The translations under genes were made by a program, and so were the position numbers. The notes beneath the pieces are model-generated. The model made no database searches. It was given only the letters and a program-made list of their open reading frames with translations, and was not told where the DNA came from. From Streptococcus gallolyticus subsp. gallolyticus DSM 16831 (GTDB taxonomy: Bacteria; Bacillota; Bacilli; Lactobacillales; Streptococcaceae): a stretch of DNA of 64,000 bases. The stretch is from the NCBI RefSeq assembly GCF_002000985.1, contig NZ_CP018822.1:1444001-1508000 (forward strand), given 5' to 3'. Below, in pieces: positions 26,901 to 35,592 of this stretch; within the stretch, counting starts at the first letter, position 1; each line of letters opens with the position of its first letter.

Positions 26901-29867
26901 TTACCATGTGAAGCGACCAGTATAATCAATGTTTTCATCTAAAGCATGTGATAATTTAGGTGATACACTTGTATATTGCCATGCCGCTGCTGATGAATAA
27001 TAAGCAAGGGATTTAGCCGTTTCTTGGTCTAAATAGGTGTATCCATAAACATAGTGAGCTACCCAGAAATTAGACATGCCAAATGTTGATGTGCTAACTT
27101 TTCCGCCCTTGATATCCAACCAACTTGCCATTGTATAGTAAACCAAATCACTATAACCAAGGCGAGTCATTTCTTCTTTCCAAGCTTGCGTGTTAGCATT
27201 AATATCTCCATTTAGCATTTCTGAAGATTCCATATCATTAACCATAACTGTTGAACTTGAAAGCCCTAATGATTTTGCAACCGAAACAAAGTATTGCGCT
27301 TCGGCTTTAGCTTCCGCAGCCGTTTCATAATGTGAATAATGATAAGCTGAAACTTTCAAACCAGCTGCTTGTGCGTTGCTAATTTGAGAACTTGCATATG
27401 GATTGGTATAACTTGTTCCTTCTGTCAATTTAACAACCACACCTGTAATTCCTTGACTCTTCAACGATAGGAATTCACTAACTGAAATAACGCCATTATG
27501 ACTACTGATGTCAATGAAATATGATGATTCTTGCTGAACAGGTTGGTCTGCATTAAAAGTATAGCTACCTAGATTATAACCTGATGTTGTCCCATCACTA
27601 AAATCAACATAGACATGCACCGTATAATCACCTTTGATGTAATCATGATACTTTTCATCTACTGTTAAGCTTGCTGTGCCATTAGTAATATCTGATGTTG
27701 TGTACCAGTAAAGGTTAGATTGATCACTTTCTGACCAAGCCGCTACACGAATGAATTTCAATTGCTTACTTGTGCTTGTCTCAGAGACTGTAACAGTCAA
27801 TACTCCACTATCTTTATCATAATTTGAAACAGTTATTGTTGGTGCTGTTGCACTTGTTTCTGTGACTGTAAAACCTTTGGTTACAGCTAAGCCGATAAAC
27901 TGATTACCGAGTTTGCTTTGCCCATAAACGTGAACATTGTAGTCACCTGAATCATAATGATGATCTTTCAATGAAATGGTACCAGTATAAGTTGATGAAT
28001 CTTCTTTAGTCGCAGTTAACCAATCAATATCATCTTGTCCGTTTACCGTACTCCAAACTGGTAAAGATACTGATTTGATATAAATTGGCACATTTGTCAC
28101 CGTGACTTTGTAGGTATTGTCATCAACTTTGGTAATAGTTGTTTGAACATTTGGCTTTTCAATAACAATATCTGTCGCATTCAAACCAACAGCTTTACCT
28201 GTTTCAAATGAATACGTGTGAATATGATAAGTTCCATATCCTGAATGATTTTCATATGATGCTAAAGCTGTTCCAGCAGAACTTGCATCGTACCAAACCA
28301 AATCATCTTGACCTTCGTCATCTGACCAAACCGCAAATTTAACCTTGCTATAATCCGTTACGGTATTAGAATCCAATGTTAAAGCAATACCATCACTTGT
28401 CAGGGTTGCCGTCACATCGTTTTTAGGCGTTGGTTTTGTAATTTGATAAGCTCCCAAAACTTGCCCCACACGTGTACCATCAGCGTAGTCAGTATAAACG
28501 TGAACATTGTAAATATCTGAAGTGTTAGAATGATTAGCAATGTCAATCGTTACACGCGCAGAATTATTGGTAATCGTTGGTGTGTACCAGATAAGATCAT
28601 CCTGCCCTTTATCCTCTGACCAGACAGCGATAGCAACTGATTTGATTGTTTTTGTTGCAGAGCTACCAGTGACAACGACATCAAATGTTGTTTTATCCTC
28701 AGCATAATTAACAACTGAAACCGTAGCATTAGGACGAGTATCTACATTATCAAAACCAGATGTTACTGCCAAACCAATTAAGCCACCTGTGATACTGCTT
28801 TGTCCATAAATATGGGCGCTATAATGACCATTGTCACTATTATGATTGGCAACTGAAACCGTAGCTTGATAAGTTCCTGTCCCAGTTTGTTTAGCAGAAT
28901 ACCATTTGATGTCATCTTGACCATTGTTATCAGACCAAACAGGTACTAAAATACTAGTAATGCTGTCAGGCACATTACTAATTGTAATGGTGAAATTGCC
29001 ATTGCTCGTTTGTGTAATATTTGTTGTGACTTCTGGCCGTGCCACCGTTACAGTCATAGCATTCAAACCAGTAGTTTGACCATTTTTGAAAGAATAGGTG
29101 TGAATATTGTAAATACCGTAATCTTTATGATTTGATAAATCGATATAAGCCGCACCAGAAGCATCTGCATCATACCAAACCAAATCATCTTGGTCATTAT
29201 TGTCAGACCAAACCGCAAATTTTAGAGATTCTCCTGCTGTGATAGTTCCATTATATTGAACGGAAAGCGTATTTCCAGAAACAGAAGCCTCTACTAATGA
29301 TTTTTGAGTCTGGGTTGAAGTCACTTTCTTTGCTGTTGATTGCAATGACGTCGTAAGACTTGCTGTATTGACTTCAGAAACAGTATCAGTATTCACGGTC
29401 AAAGTTTCAGTCTCATTGTCATCTTCCGTTGCTTCTTCATCCACAGCGCCAGTAGTTGTAGTGCTTGTTTCTGCTGTTTGAGAATCCTCGCTGACTTCTT
29501 CTGCTTTTGTATTGGCACCAAGATTATCAGACGTCTCAGACAATGCTGACTCGTTAGCTACTACTATCGCATCTGTTGTGTCTGTAGTTGCTGAATCTAT
29601 TGAAGAATTATTTTCAGAAACCGTTGTTTCGTTATCGCTATCTTCTACAAGTGGCTGTTCAGATGACGATTCCGTTGCTTGTTCCGCTTCTGATACAGAT
29701 GTATCTGCAACAGTGTTTTCTGTCGTCGATGAAACTTGCTCTGTCTGAACATTCTCAGCTGTTGTAGAAATCGTTGTATTTTCATCTGCCAAAACTAAAC
29801 TTGAACTTAGAAAAGCTCCGATAATCACTGGCGATAAAAGACAACTTCGCAGGACATTCTTTTTCAA
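26901..29867 (-). CDS. Secreted GBS Bsp-like repeat protein with GH25 muramidase domain
   Basis: About 988 residues. A signal peptide (about 1-30, cleavage near VLADEN) is followed by a Ser/Thr/Glu-rich region (about 30-205). Next come six Bsp-like repeats of about 90-95 residues (about 205-770), each marked by a W-S-x4-Q-D-D-x-x-W-type motif. The C-terminal GH25 domain (about 775-988) starts YFIDISSHNG and contains the acidic MVNDMESSE motif, so it should cleave the peptidoglycan glycan strand. The start is best placed at the TTG (29867), 7 nt after AGGAGG; an ATG two codons earlier (29873) is too close to that site. No LPXTG anchor is present. Confidence 0.9.
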   Translation of the reverse strand: MKKNVLRSCLLSPVIIGAFLSSSLVLADENTTISTTAENVQTEQVSSTTENTVADTSVSEAEQATESSSEQPLVEDSDNETTVSENNSSIDSATTDTTDAIVVANESALSETSDNLGANTKAEEVSEDSQTAETSTTTTGAVDEEATEDDNETETLTVNTDTVSEVNTASLTTSLQSTAKKVTSTQTQKSLVEASVSGNTLSVQYNGTITAGESLKFAVWSDNNDQDDLVWYDADASGAAYIDLSNHKDYGIYNIHTYSFKNGQTTGLNAMTVTVARPEVTTNITQTSNGNFTITISNVPDSITSILVPVWSDNNGQDDIKWYSAKQTGTGTYQATVSVANHNSDNGHYSAHIYGQSSITGGLIGLAVTSGFDNVDTRPNATVSVVNYAEDKTTFDVVVTGSSATKTIKSVAIAVWSEDKGQDDLIWYTPTITNNSARVTIDIANHSNTSDIYNVHVYTDYADGTRVGQVLGAYQITKPTPKNDVTATLTSDGIALTLDSNTVTDYSKVKFAVWSDDEGQDDLVWYDASSAGTALASYENHSGYGTYHIHTYSFETGKAVGLNATDIVIEKPNVQTTITKVDDNTYKVTVTNVPIYIKSVSLPVWSTVNGQDDIDWLTATKEDSSTYTGTISLKDHHYDSGDYNVHVYGQSKLGNQFIGLAVTKGFTVTETSATAPTITVSNYDKDSGVLTVTVSETSTSKQLKFIRVAAWSESDQSNLYWYTTSDITNGTASLTVDEKYHDYIKGDYTVHVYVDFSDGTTSGYNLGSYTFNADQPVQQESSYFIDISSHNGVISVSEFLSLKSQGITGVVVKLTEGTSYTNPYASSQISNAQAAGLKVSAYHYSHYETAAEAKAEAQYFVSVAKSLGLSSSTVMVNDMESSEMLNGDINANTQAWKEEMTRLGYSDLVYYTMASWLDIKGGKVSTSTFGMSNFWVAHYVYGYTYLDQETAKSLAYYSSAAAWQYTSVSPKLSHALDENIDYTGRFTW

Positions 29868-29901
29868 ATGCATTCCTCCTCTTTCTTACTTCCTTTTCAT
29901 C

Positions 29902-29930
29902 ATTGTAACATGAATCTTCATGTCATTCAA
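29902..29930 (-). promoter_or_regulatory. Promoter of the GH25 repeat-protein gene
   Basis: Minus-strand TTGAAT (29925-29930), 17 bp, TACAAT (29902-29907) with extended TGT. Confidence 0.75.
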
Positions 29931-29951
29931 GCGCATACAAATGCAGTATAA

Positions 29952-29984
29952 CAAACAAGGCAGCGATTTCAAAATCGCCGCCTT
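29952..29984 (-). terminator. Terminator after the CHAP repeat-protein gene
   Basis: AAGGC-g-GCGATTT / AAATCGC-t-GCCTT stem (29957-29984) with G-T pair, then GTTTGTT on the minus strand, starting 4 bp after the stop codon. Confidence 0.8.
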
Positions 29985-29988
29985 ATGA

Positions 29989-31329
29989 TTAATCTGGATA
30001 AATATAGGTTACACTTCCACCCCAAAATGAATCAAGTGGATTAAACCAACCACGGAAATTCGCTATGTATTGATTTCCAGCGTAATTAGATTCTTTAACT
30101 TGAATACGTGTATTACTTGCTACATCTGTCACATAAGCTACGTGACCATAACCGCCACCATCATTTGGCCAAACTGCAATCGACCCCACACGTGGCGTTG
30201 AGCCAGTCCTAAATCCCTTAGCTTTGGCATTTGTGGCCCAGCCGCCAGCATTTCCAAGCCAATTCGGAATCCATGGCGCTAATGATTTCACCGCCCAAGT
30301 ACACTGACCAACAGGGTAAGTATTCGTTTCATTGATGTAAGTCGTGATACGAGGGGTTGGGGTAGTATTCTGATTTGGAACATTGTCTGCTCTAAAACCT
30401 GAAGTTCCTTTCAATCCTTCAAAGTTATTAGTAATCGCATTTTGACCATAGATATGGACACTATAATCTCCTGATGCATAACCATGATTTGCTAAATTGA
30501 TTTTCGCCTTATATGTCCCATTATCTACTTTAGTAGTAGTGTACCATTTTATATCATCTTGACCATTTGCGTTAGACCAAGTAGGTACAGCGATAGAAGT
30601 AATGTATTCTGGCACATTAGTTACTAATACATCGTAAGTTGTATCGTTAACTTTGTTAATCTGATACGAAACTTCTTGTTTATTAATGACAATGTCTTGA
30701 CCATTAATTCCAATCATTTTCCCACCTTGAGATAAATAAGTATGAACAAAATATCTTCCATATCCGCTATGATTTTTCAAATCTGCTTGCGTAATTCCTT
30801 TACCACTATCTTCATACCATCTTAAATCATCTTGATCATTCTCCTCAGACCAAACTGCATATTTAATCTGACCATTTGATGGTGCATAAATATCTGTTGT
30901 CATTTGGATAGCACCATTTTTTACAGAAAGTTGCGGTGCTTTCGGGTTAATCTTAGTATTCTCCAAAGCAACTCCTGAACAACTACCGTCCGTGTAATTT
31001 GTATAAACATGCGTGATGTAATTTCCTGCACGATTACCATGATTTGCTAAATTAAATTGAACCTTGACTTGCCCCCCTGATACATTTGAATTTGTGTACC
31101 ACTTCAAATCATCTTGACCATTTTCTTCAGACCAAATAGCAACATTAATCCCTTTGATTGCTTTTCCGTTATCTGACTGCTGCGCTGTAACTTCAAATGT
31201 TTTACTTGCAGAATCAAAATTAGTTTTAGAAACAATGGCATTCCCTTGCTGATCAGCAAAAATGGGATGTGAAAGACAAGTCGCACCTAGTACAACTGTT
31301 GACAATAAAGCTGTTTTAAGTTTACTCAA
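29989..31329 (-). CDS. Secreted GBS Bsp-like repeat protein with CHAP amidase/endopeptidase domain
   Basis: 446 residues. A signal peptide (about 1-26, ending PIFA) is followed by three Bsp-like repeats (about 30-320). The C-terminal CHAP domain (about 336-446) has catalytic C343 in VGQCTWAV and H396 in GYGHVAYV, so it should cut peptidoglycan peptides or the amide to the glycan. The start is a TTG behind AGGAGAAC. It lies directly upstream of the GH25 protein gene, but each has its own signals, so the two are neighbours sharing repeats and not an operon. Confidence 0.9.
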   Translation of the reverse strand: MSKLKTALLSTVVLGATCLSHPIFADQQGNAIVSKTNFDSASKTFEVTAQQSDNGKAIKGINVAIWSEENGQDDLKWYTNSNVSGGQVKVQFNLANHGNRAGNYITHVYTNYTDGSCSGVALENTKINPKAPQLSVKNGAIQMTTDIYAPSNGQIKYAVWSEENDQDDLRWYEDSGKGITQADLKNHSGYGRYFVHTYLSQGGKMIGINGQDIVINKQEVSYQINKVNDTTYDVLVTNVPEYITSIAVPTWSNANGQDDIKWYTTTKVDNGTYKAKINLANHGYASGDYSVHIYGQNAITNNFEGLKGTSGFRADNVPNQNTTPTPRITTYINETNTYPVGQCTWAVKSLAPWIPNWLGNAGGWATNAKAKGFRTGSTPRVGSIAVWPNDGGGYGHVAYVTDVASNTRIQVKESNYAGNQYIANFRGWFNPLDSFWGGSVTYIYPD

Positions 31330-31411
31330 AAAGCTGTTCTCCTTCTTTGTATAATGTGTTTACACTATATAATTCGGAAAAACAGCTATAAAATCTGTGA
31401 AAAATATAAAA

Positions 31412-33001
31412 TTATTTATTTAATTTCGCATTCTCAATAGTATCACTTAAAGAAAATAAAACTAATCTTAGTTTTTGAACTATTCTCTTCCAAAGAACTG
31501 TTTTCTTCAGTTGTGGAAATTTAAATAGACCAAATGCAGCGACGGGAAATAATAATACAATATAAGGGTAAGCGTATTGACTTTTAGTTTCCCAAATGAG
31601 ATGAAAAAGGAAGCCTCCTGAAAAATAAATATATGGATAAAAAATAAGAGAATTTACTACTTTTTGTGAACCAACTAAATAAAATAGAAATACTAAACTT
31701 CCAAAATAAATCAAAAACAGTATTGCAGTACTAAAAAGTGAAAAGAATTTATAGAAAAACTTTCCATTATATACACTTTTCCAAAGAAAAGTCCTCACTC
31801 CTTGGTTAAGAGCTGGAGCTGGGCCTGACCAGATACTTTGAAATAAACCTTCTGTCCAAGTTGAAAGAACTTTTGTTGCAAAGAAATCCCATGCATACTT
31901 AGGGTGACCAGTTAAATAATCCAAGCGTTCTTTAACCTTATATTGACTTAAAATTTTAATTTTTTCAAAGTCTCCTTTGTTTTCTACATACACATTATCT
32001 ATTGATTCATCGTACCATCCTGGTAAGCGAGGAGATTTTGAATTATCATCTAATCCCATTGCAATCCAAGCGATATGTGGTGTGCCAGAAATATCACTTC
32101 CGTTTGATAAATTTTTATAGTGACTATTGATACTGGTATTAGCTGCAGAAAGCATTGTAAATAAAACGATTATTCCTAAAAAAGAGGGAAAAGCTTTATG
32201 ATTAATTGCATCCAGAATTAAAATAATGCTTATCGTAACAACCAAAATAATATAGTTATTTCTAATAACCGTTGCACAAATGAGTGCGATGATTAAGCCA
32301 GCCAAAAATCTTAACTGTCTTTTCTCAAAATAAGCGATTAAACAATATATTGCTATCATGGAAAAAAATAAACCAGGTACTAATCCATACACAAAAAGTA
32401 TCGAAAAAAACTGTGGTAAAAATATAAACGATATTACAATTGATATTTTTGAAATTTCTTCATTATCAAAGAGTTTTTTCGTTATTCTCCAGTTTAAATA
32501 GTTAATAGCAATAATCATAATAAAATTCAAAAGAAAGAAAATCTTAGCATTTTTTGCACCTGTAAGTGCTAAAATAATTCTTTCATAGGTCACTAAACCT
32601 AATTGATGAGGGAATCGATACAAATAAGAATTTATTTCCAAATAACTAAAATCACCATTATTTAAACCACGAGCAGCATCATATACCGCTACAGCATCAT
32701 TTCTTAAAATTCCCGACACCGAAAGAAACAAATAAATAGCAAAAATAGTGTATGCAAGTACTCCTAGAAAAAAGATCCTTTTTGCACTACTCTTTCTTAG
32801 ATTGGCTATTACAAAATAAAATATCCCAAGAGCAAGAAAAAGAATTAGAAGAAACAAGCGATTTTGCTTTATTTCAGCCAATTCTGAATATCTTGGGATA
32901 AAAGTTCGATAAAATAAACTAATTAAAGTAATTAGCGTAAATAAAAGCAGTGACCAAGCATGAAGTAAATTGATGATTACATCATGGCATTTCTTTAACA
33001 T
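31412..33001 (-). CDS. Multipass membrane protein, GT-C type glycosyltransferase candidate
   Basis: 529 residues with about ten or more hydrophobic segments and a HPKYAWDFFATK loop, the style of ArnT/GT39-like glycosyltransferases that use polyprenyl-phosphate sugars. I cannot name the exact family. It is the distal gene of the polysaccharide cluster, downstream of a GtrB-like gene that should make the polyprenyl-P-sugar donor. It may therefore attach a side-chain sugar on the outer face. Lower-GC base composition than the core rgp genes suggests a variable serotype module. Confidence 0.65.
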   Translation of the reverse strand: MLKKCHDVIINLLHAWSLLLFTLITLISLFYRTFIPRYSELAEIKQNRLFLLILFLALGIFYFVIANLRKSSAKRIFFLGVLAYTIFAIYLFLSVSGILRNDAVAVYDAARGLNNGDFSYLEINSYLYRFPHQLGLVTYERIILALTGAKNAKIFFLLNFIMIIAINYLNWRITKKLFDNEEISKISIVISFIFLPQFFSILFVYGLVPGLFFSMIAIYCLIAYFEKRQLRFLAGLIIALICATVIRNNYIILVVTISIILILDAINHKAFPSFLGIIVLFTMLSAANTSINSHYKNLSNGSDISGTPHIAWIAMGLDDNSKSPRLPGWYDESIDNVYVENKGDFEKIKILSQYKVKERLDYLTGHPKYAWDFFATKVLSTWTEGLFQSIWSGPAPALNQGVRTFLWKSVYNGKFFYKFFSLFSTAILFLIYFGSLVFLFYLVGSQKVVNSLIFYPYIYFSGGFLFHLIWETKSQYAYPYIVLLFPVAAFGLFKFPQLKKTVLWKRIVQKLRLVLFSLSDTIENAKLNK

Positions 33002-33058
33002 AAATTTCCTAAAACCCCTTTATAAATAATTGCTATCTCTTAAAATAGTCAAGATAGT

Positions 33059-33985
33059 TTACCCTTTTTCTTTTACGATGTAAACTGGGCGTTTTTTGGT
33101 TTCAAGGAAAATTTTGGAAATGTATTTTCCAATGATTCCGAGAGCAAGCAGTTGGATACCACCAATGAACAAGATGATACAAACTAGACTAGCCCAACCA
33201 GTGACGCTTCCACCGATAGTCAATTTTCGAACAATAATAAATAAAATTCCTAAAATTGATGCTAAAAATGATACCGCACCAGCCCACAAAGAAAGATTCA
33301 ATGGCGCTTCAGAAAAGTTGATGAACCCTTCCATTGAGTATTTTAATAAACTCCAAAAGTTCCATGACGTTTCACCAGCGACACGCTCACGATTTTCATA
33401 AGCAATGTAAGTCACATCGTAACCAACCCATGAGAAAATTCCCTTTGAAAAACGATTGACTTCACCAAGTTCTAAAATGCTATCAACAACTTGTCTAGTC
33501 ATCAGGCGGAAATCACGCGCACCATCTACCATTTCAGTATCTGAAACAGCATTTATTATTTTATAAAACATCTTAGAAAAGAAAGAACGAATAACAGGTT
33601 CACCTTTACGGTCGGCACGACGTGTTCCAACAACATCATAGCCCTCTAAAATCTTTTGATACATATTAATCAAAAGCTCAGGTGGATCTTGTAAATCCGC
33701 ATCCATAACAGTGATTAAATCACCATCAGCAGCCTCAAGCCCTGCCAAAAGCCCTGCTTCTTTCCCAAAGTTACGTGAGAAAGATAGATAATGAACGTTA
33801 GGAAAACGACTTGCAACATCACGCAATACGTTTAATGTCTCATCTTTTGAACCGTCATTAACAAAAATATAATCAAATACCAAATGATTTTTTAACTTTT
33901 GCTCGACTTTTTGAGTTTCTTCCAAAAATGGGTAAATTGTTTCTTGCTCATTGTAACAAGGAACAACGATAGATAGTTTTTTCAT
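33059..33985 (-). CDS. GtrB/GacI-like polyprenyl-phosphate glycosyltransferase (GT2)
   Basis: Predicted to transfer a sugar from a nucleotide sugar to undecaprenyl phosphate, the donor for side-chain addition outside the cell. From the ATG at 33985 it is 308 residues: a GT2 domain (IVVPCYNEQETI at the start, VMDADLQDPPELL with the metal DxD-type site, RRADRKGEP) and two C-terminal membrane segments. The frame is open 24 codons upstream, but AGAGAGG marks MKKLSIVVP. In streptococci such proteins (RgpI/GacI) serve the rhamnose polysaccharide. Confidence 0.88.
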   Translation of the reverse strand: MKKLSIVVPCYNEQETIYPFLEETQKVEQKLKNHLVFDYIFVNDGSKDETLNVLRDVASRFPNVHYLSFSRNFGKEAGLLAGLEAADGDLITVMDADLQDPPELLINMYQKILEGYDVVGTRRADRKGEPVIRSFFSKMFYKIINAVSDTEMVDGARDFRLMTRQVVDSILELGEVNRFSKGIFSWVGYDVTYIAYENRERVAGETSWNFWSLLKYSMEGFINFSEAPLNLSLWAGAVSFLASILGILFIIVRKLTIGGSVTGWASLVCIILFIGGIQLLALGIIGKYISKIFLETKKRPVYIVKEKG

Positions 33986-34103
33986 AATAACCTCTCTAAG
34001 ATATGCAAACTGTGAATTTATGAATAACTTACAACAGAATATATAGCAATAGTCCAACGGTAAATAAAATTACACTATAACAAGTAGCTAACTATTTTCA
34101 ATA

Positions 34104-35573
34104 TTATTTAGTATAGACATAAATTTCCCCGTTCAATTGGTAAATATCCCATAATTTATTTGACTCGAGCAACTCCAAAGTGTTCATATCAATTGTATTA
34201 AAATCAAAACCAACTAGATTGACATTTAAATTTGTTAAAGTATTAAACCACAGTAAATTTGGCCAATAAAGATTACTATTGCTTGGGATTAAATCATCCA
34301 GTATAGGATATGTTTTTAGAGTATTAAGATAAGCTGGAGAATCCTTAAACATTGAACTAATATATACTGTTTGATTATCAGCTGTAACATAATCATTTAA
34401 ATCTTCGGCTAACATAACTGCACTATCTTCAAATGCTTCTTTCTGATTATCTAAGGCACTGGCATATATAAATGCAAACGATACAGAGTAATACACTAAT
34501 AAAACTACTACTAAACCTTTAACATAATCAATCACCTTATTGCTAGAATAACTTCCTAACAGAATCATGATAATAGCAATAAAATATGCAAAACCATATT
34601 CATATCTGGGGCGATCGTCTGCAAGTGGAGTTGAAAAGAACATATAAACTCCAAAACTCAAAATAGAACCAAGAGCAATATATATAATTCCAAAAATACT
34701 TGATATTAATTTATTAATCTTGCTACTATACGTCATATAAACAAAAAACATTATAAATAATACAATAGCAAGATATAACCAAGCATTGGTACTTTGGCTT
34801 TTTAAAGTTATAAAATACACTCTAAGATTATTAAAAACTGCAGCTGGCATATCCTTCAAAGGTGCTATACTAGTTGTATCACCACGTAATGCTAATTCAG
34901 GGTTCAATTTCGTTTCTAAGAGGTATACTCCCATTGAAATCACATAGGCTAAAGCACTTATTAAAAGTTTTTTTAAGAGTTCGGATATCTCAACGCCCTT
35001 CAAAAAATCACGATAAAGTAATGTTAATAACATTATAATATAAATTCCTGAAGAGCCTTGATAAGAATTACACATCAAAAAAATTCCAATAATTGATAAA
35101 AGAAAATAGTTTCTTTTTTTTGAATAAAAGAAAAGAAATGGAATAACTGATACCAATACAGAAAGACAAATATAAGGTGCGTCAAATCTAAAACTAATTG
35201 GTTCCAAAAACCATGGATTTATACCTATAAAAACTGAACCCATTGCTGAAACCCACGAAATTTGCTCGCCATCAAACATAACATATAAAACGACTACGCT
35301 TGTAAGTGTTAAAATAATTGCACTTACCACAAAAGTGGTCAAACCTGTATCTGTTAAATGATGACTTCCTTGAACGATATACGAAGCAAATTCACTTAAA
35401 TAGCGTGAGTAATGAGCTGCAAAGTTTCCAACTCCTTCAATACGTCGAGCAATATCATCTATATAAGGATAATTAACTACACCTATTGAACAAGCAGAAA
35501 CGCAATACAATACAAAAATTATAAATATTTTTTGCTTATTCAAATTAACAAAATCATTAACTTTATTTTTCAT
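34104..35573 (-). CDS. GtrII-like membrane glucosyltransferase
   Basis: 489 residues with about ten hydrophobic segments and the N-terminal motif YPYIDDIARRIEG, which matches the GtrII (Pfam glucosyl transferase GtrII) family that adds sugars from polyprenyl phosphate to extracellular glycans. Base composition is AT-rich. It lies between the gacH-like gene (19 bp away) and the GtrB-like gene, consistent with a side-chain modification cassette. The sugar and acceptor position cannot be read from sequence. Confidence 0.75.
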   Translation of the reverse strand: MKNKVNDFVNLNKQKIFIIFVLYCVSACSIGVVNYPYIDDIARRIEGVGNFAAHYSRYLSEFASYIVQGSHHLTDTGLTTFVVSAIILTLTSVVVLYVMFDGEQISWVSAMGSVFIGINPWFLEPISFRFDAPYICLSVLVSVIPFLFFYSKKRNYFLLSIIGIFLMCNSYQGSSGIYIIMLLTLLYRDFLKGVEISELLKKLLISALAYVISMGVYLLETKLNPELALRGDTTSIAPLKDMPAAVFNNLRVYFITLKSQSTNAWLYLAIVLFIMFFVYMTYSSKINKLISSIFGIIYIALGSILSFGVYMFFSTPLADDRPRYEYGFAYFIAIIMILLGSYSSNKVIDYVKGLVVVLLVYYSVSFAFIYASALDNQKEAFEDSAVMLAEDLNDYVTADNQTVYISSMFKDSPAYLNTLKTYPILDDLIPSNSNLYWPNLLWFNTLTNLNVNLVGFDFNTIDMNTLELLESNKLWDIYQLNGEIYVYTK

Positions 35574-35592
35574 AAAAACTCCAGTAGTTTAA

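Noticed and set aside
26901..31329. Prophage lysin module
   Set aside because: GH25 and CHAP domains occur in endolysins, but both proteins have signal peptides and Bsp-like repeats, and no phage genes are near. They are chromosomal surface proteins.
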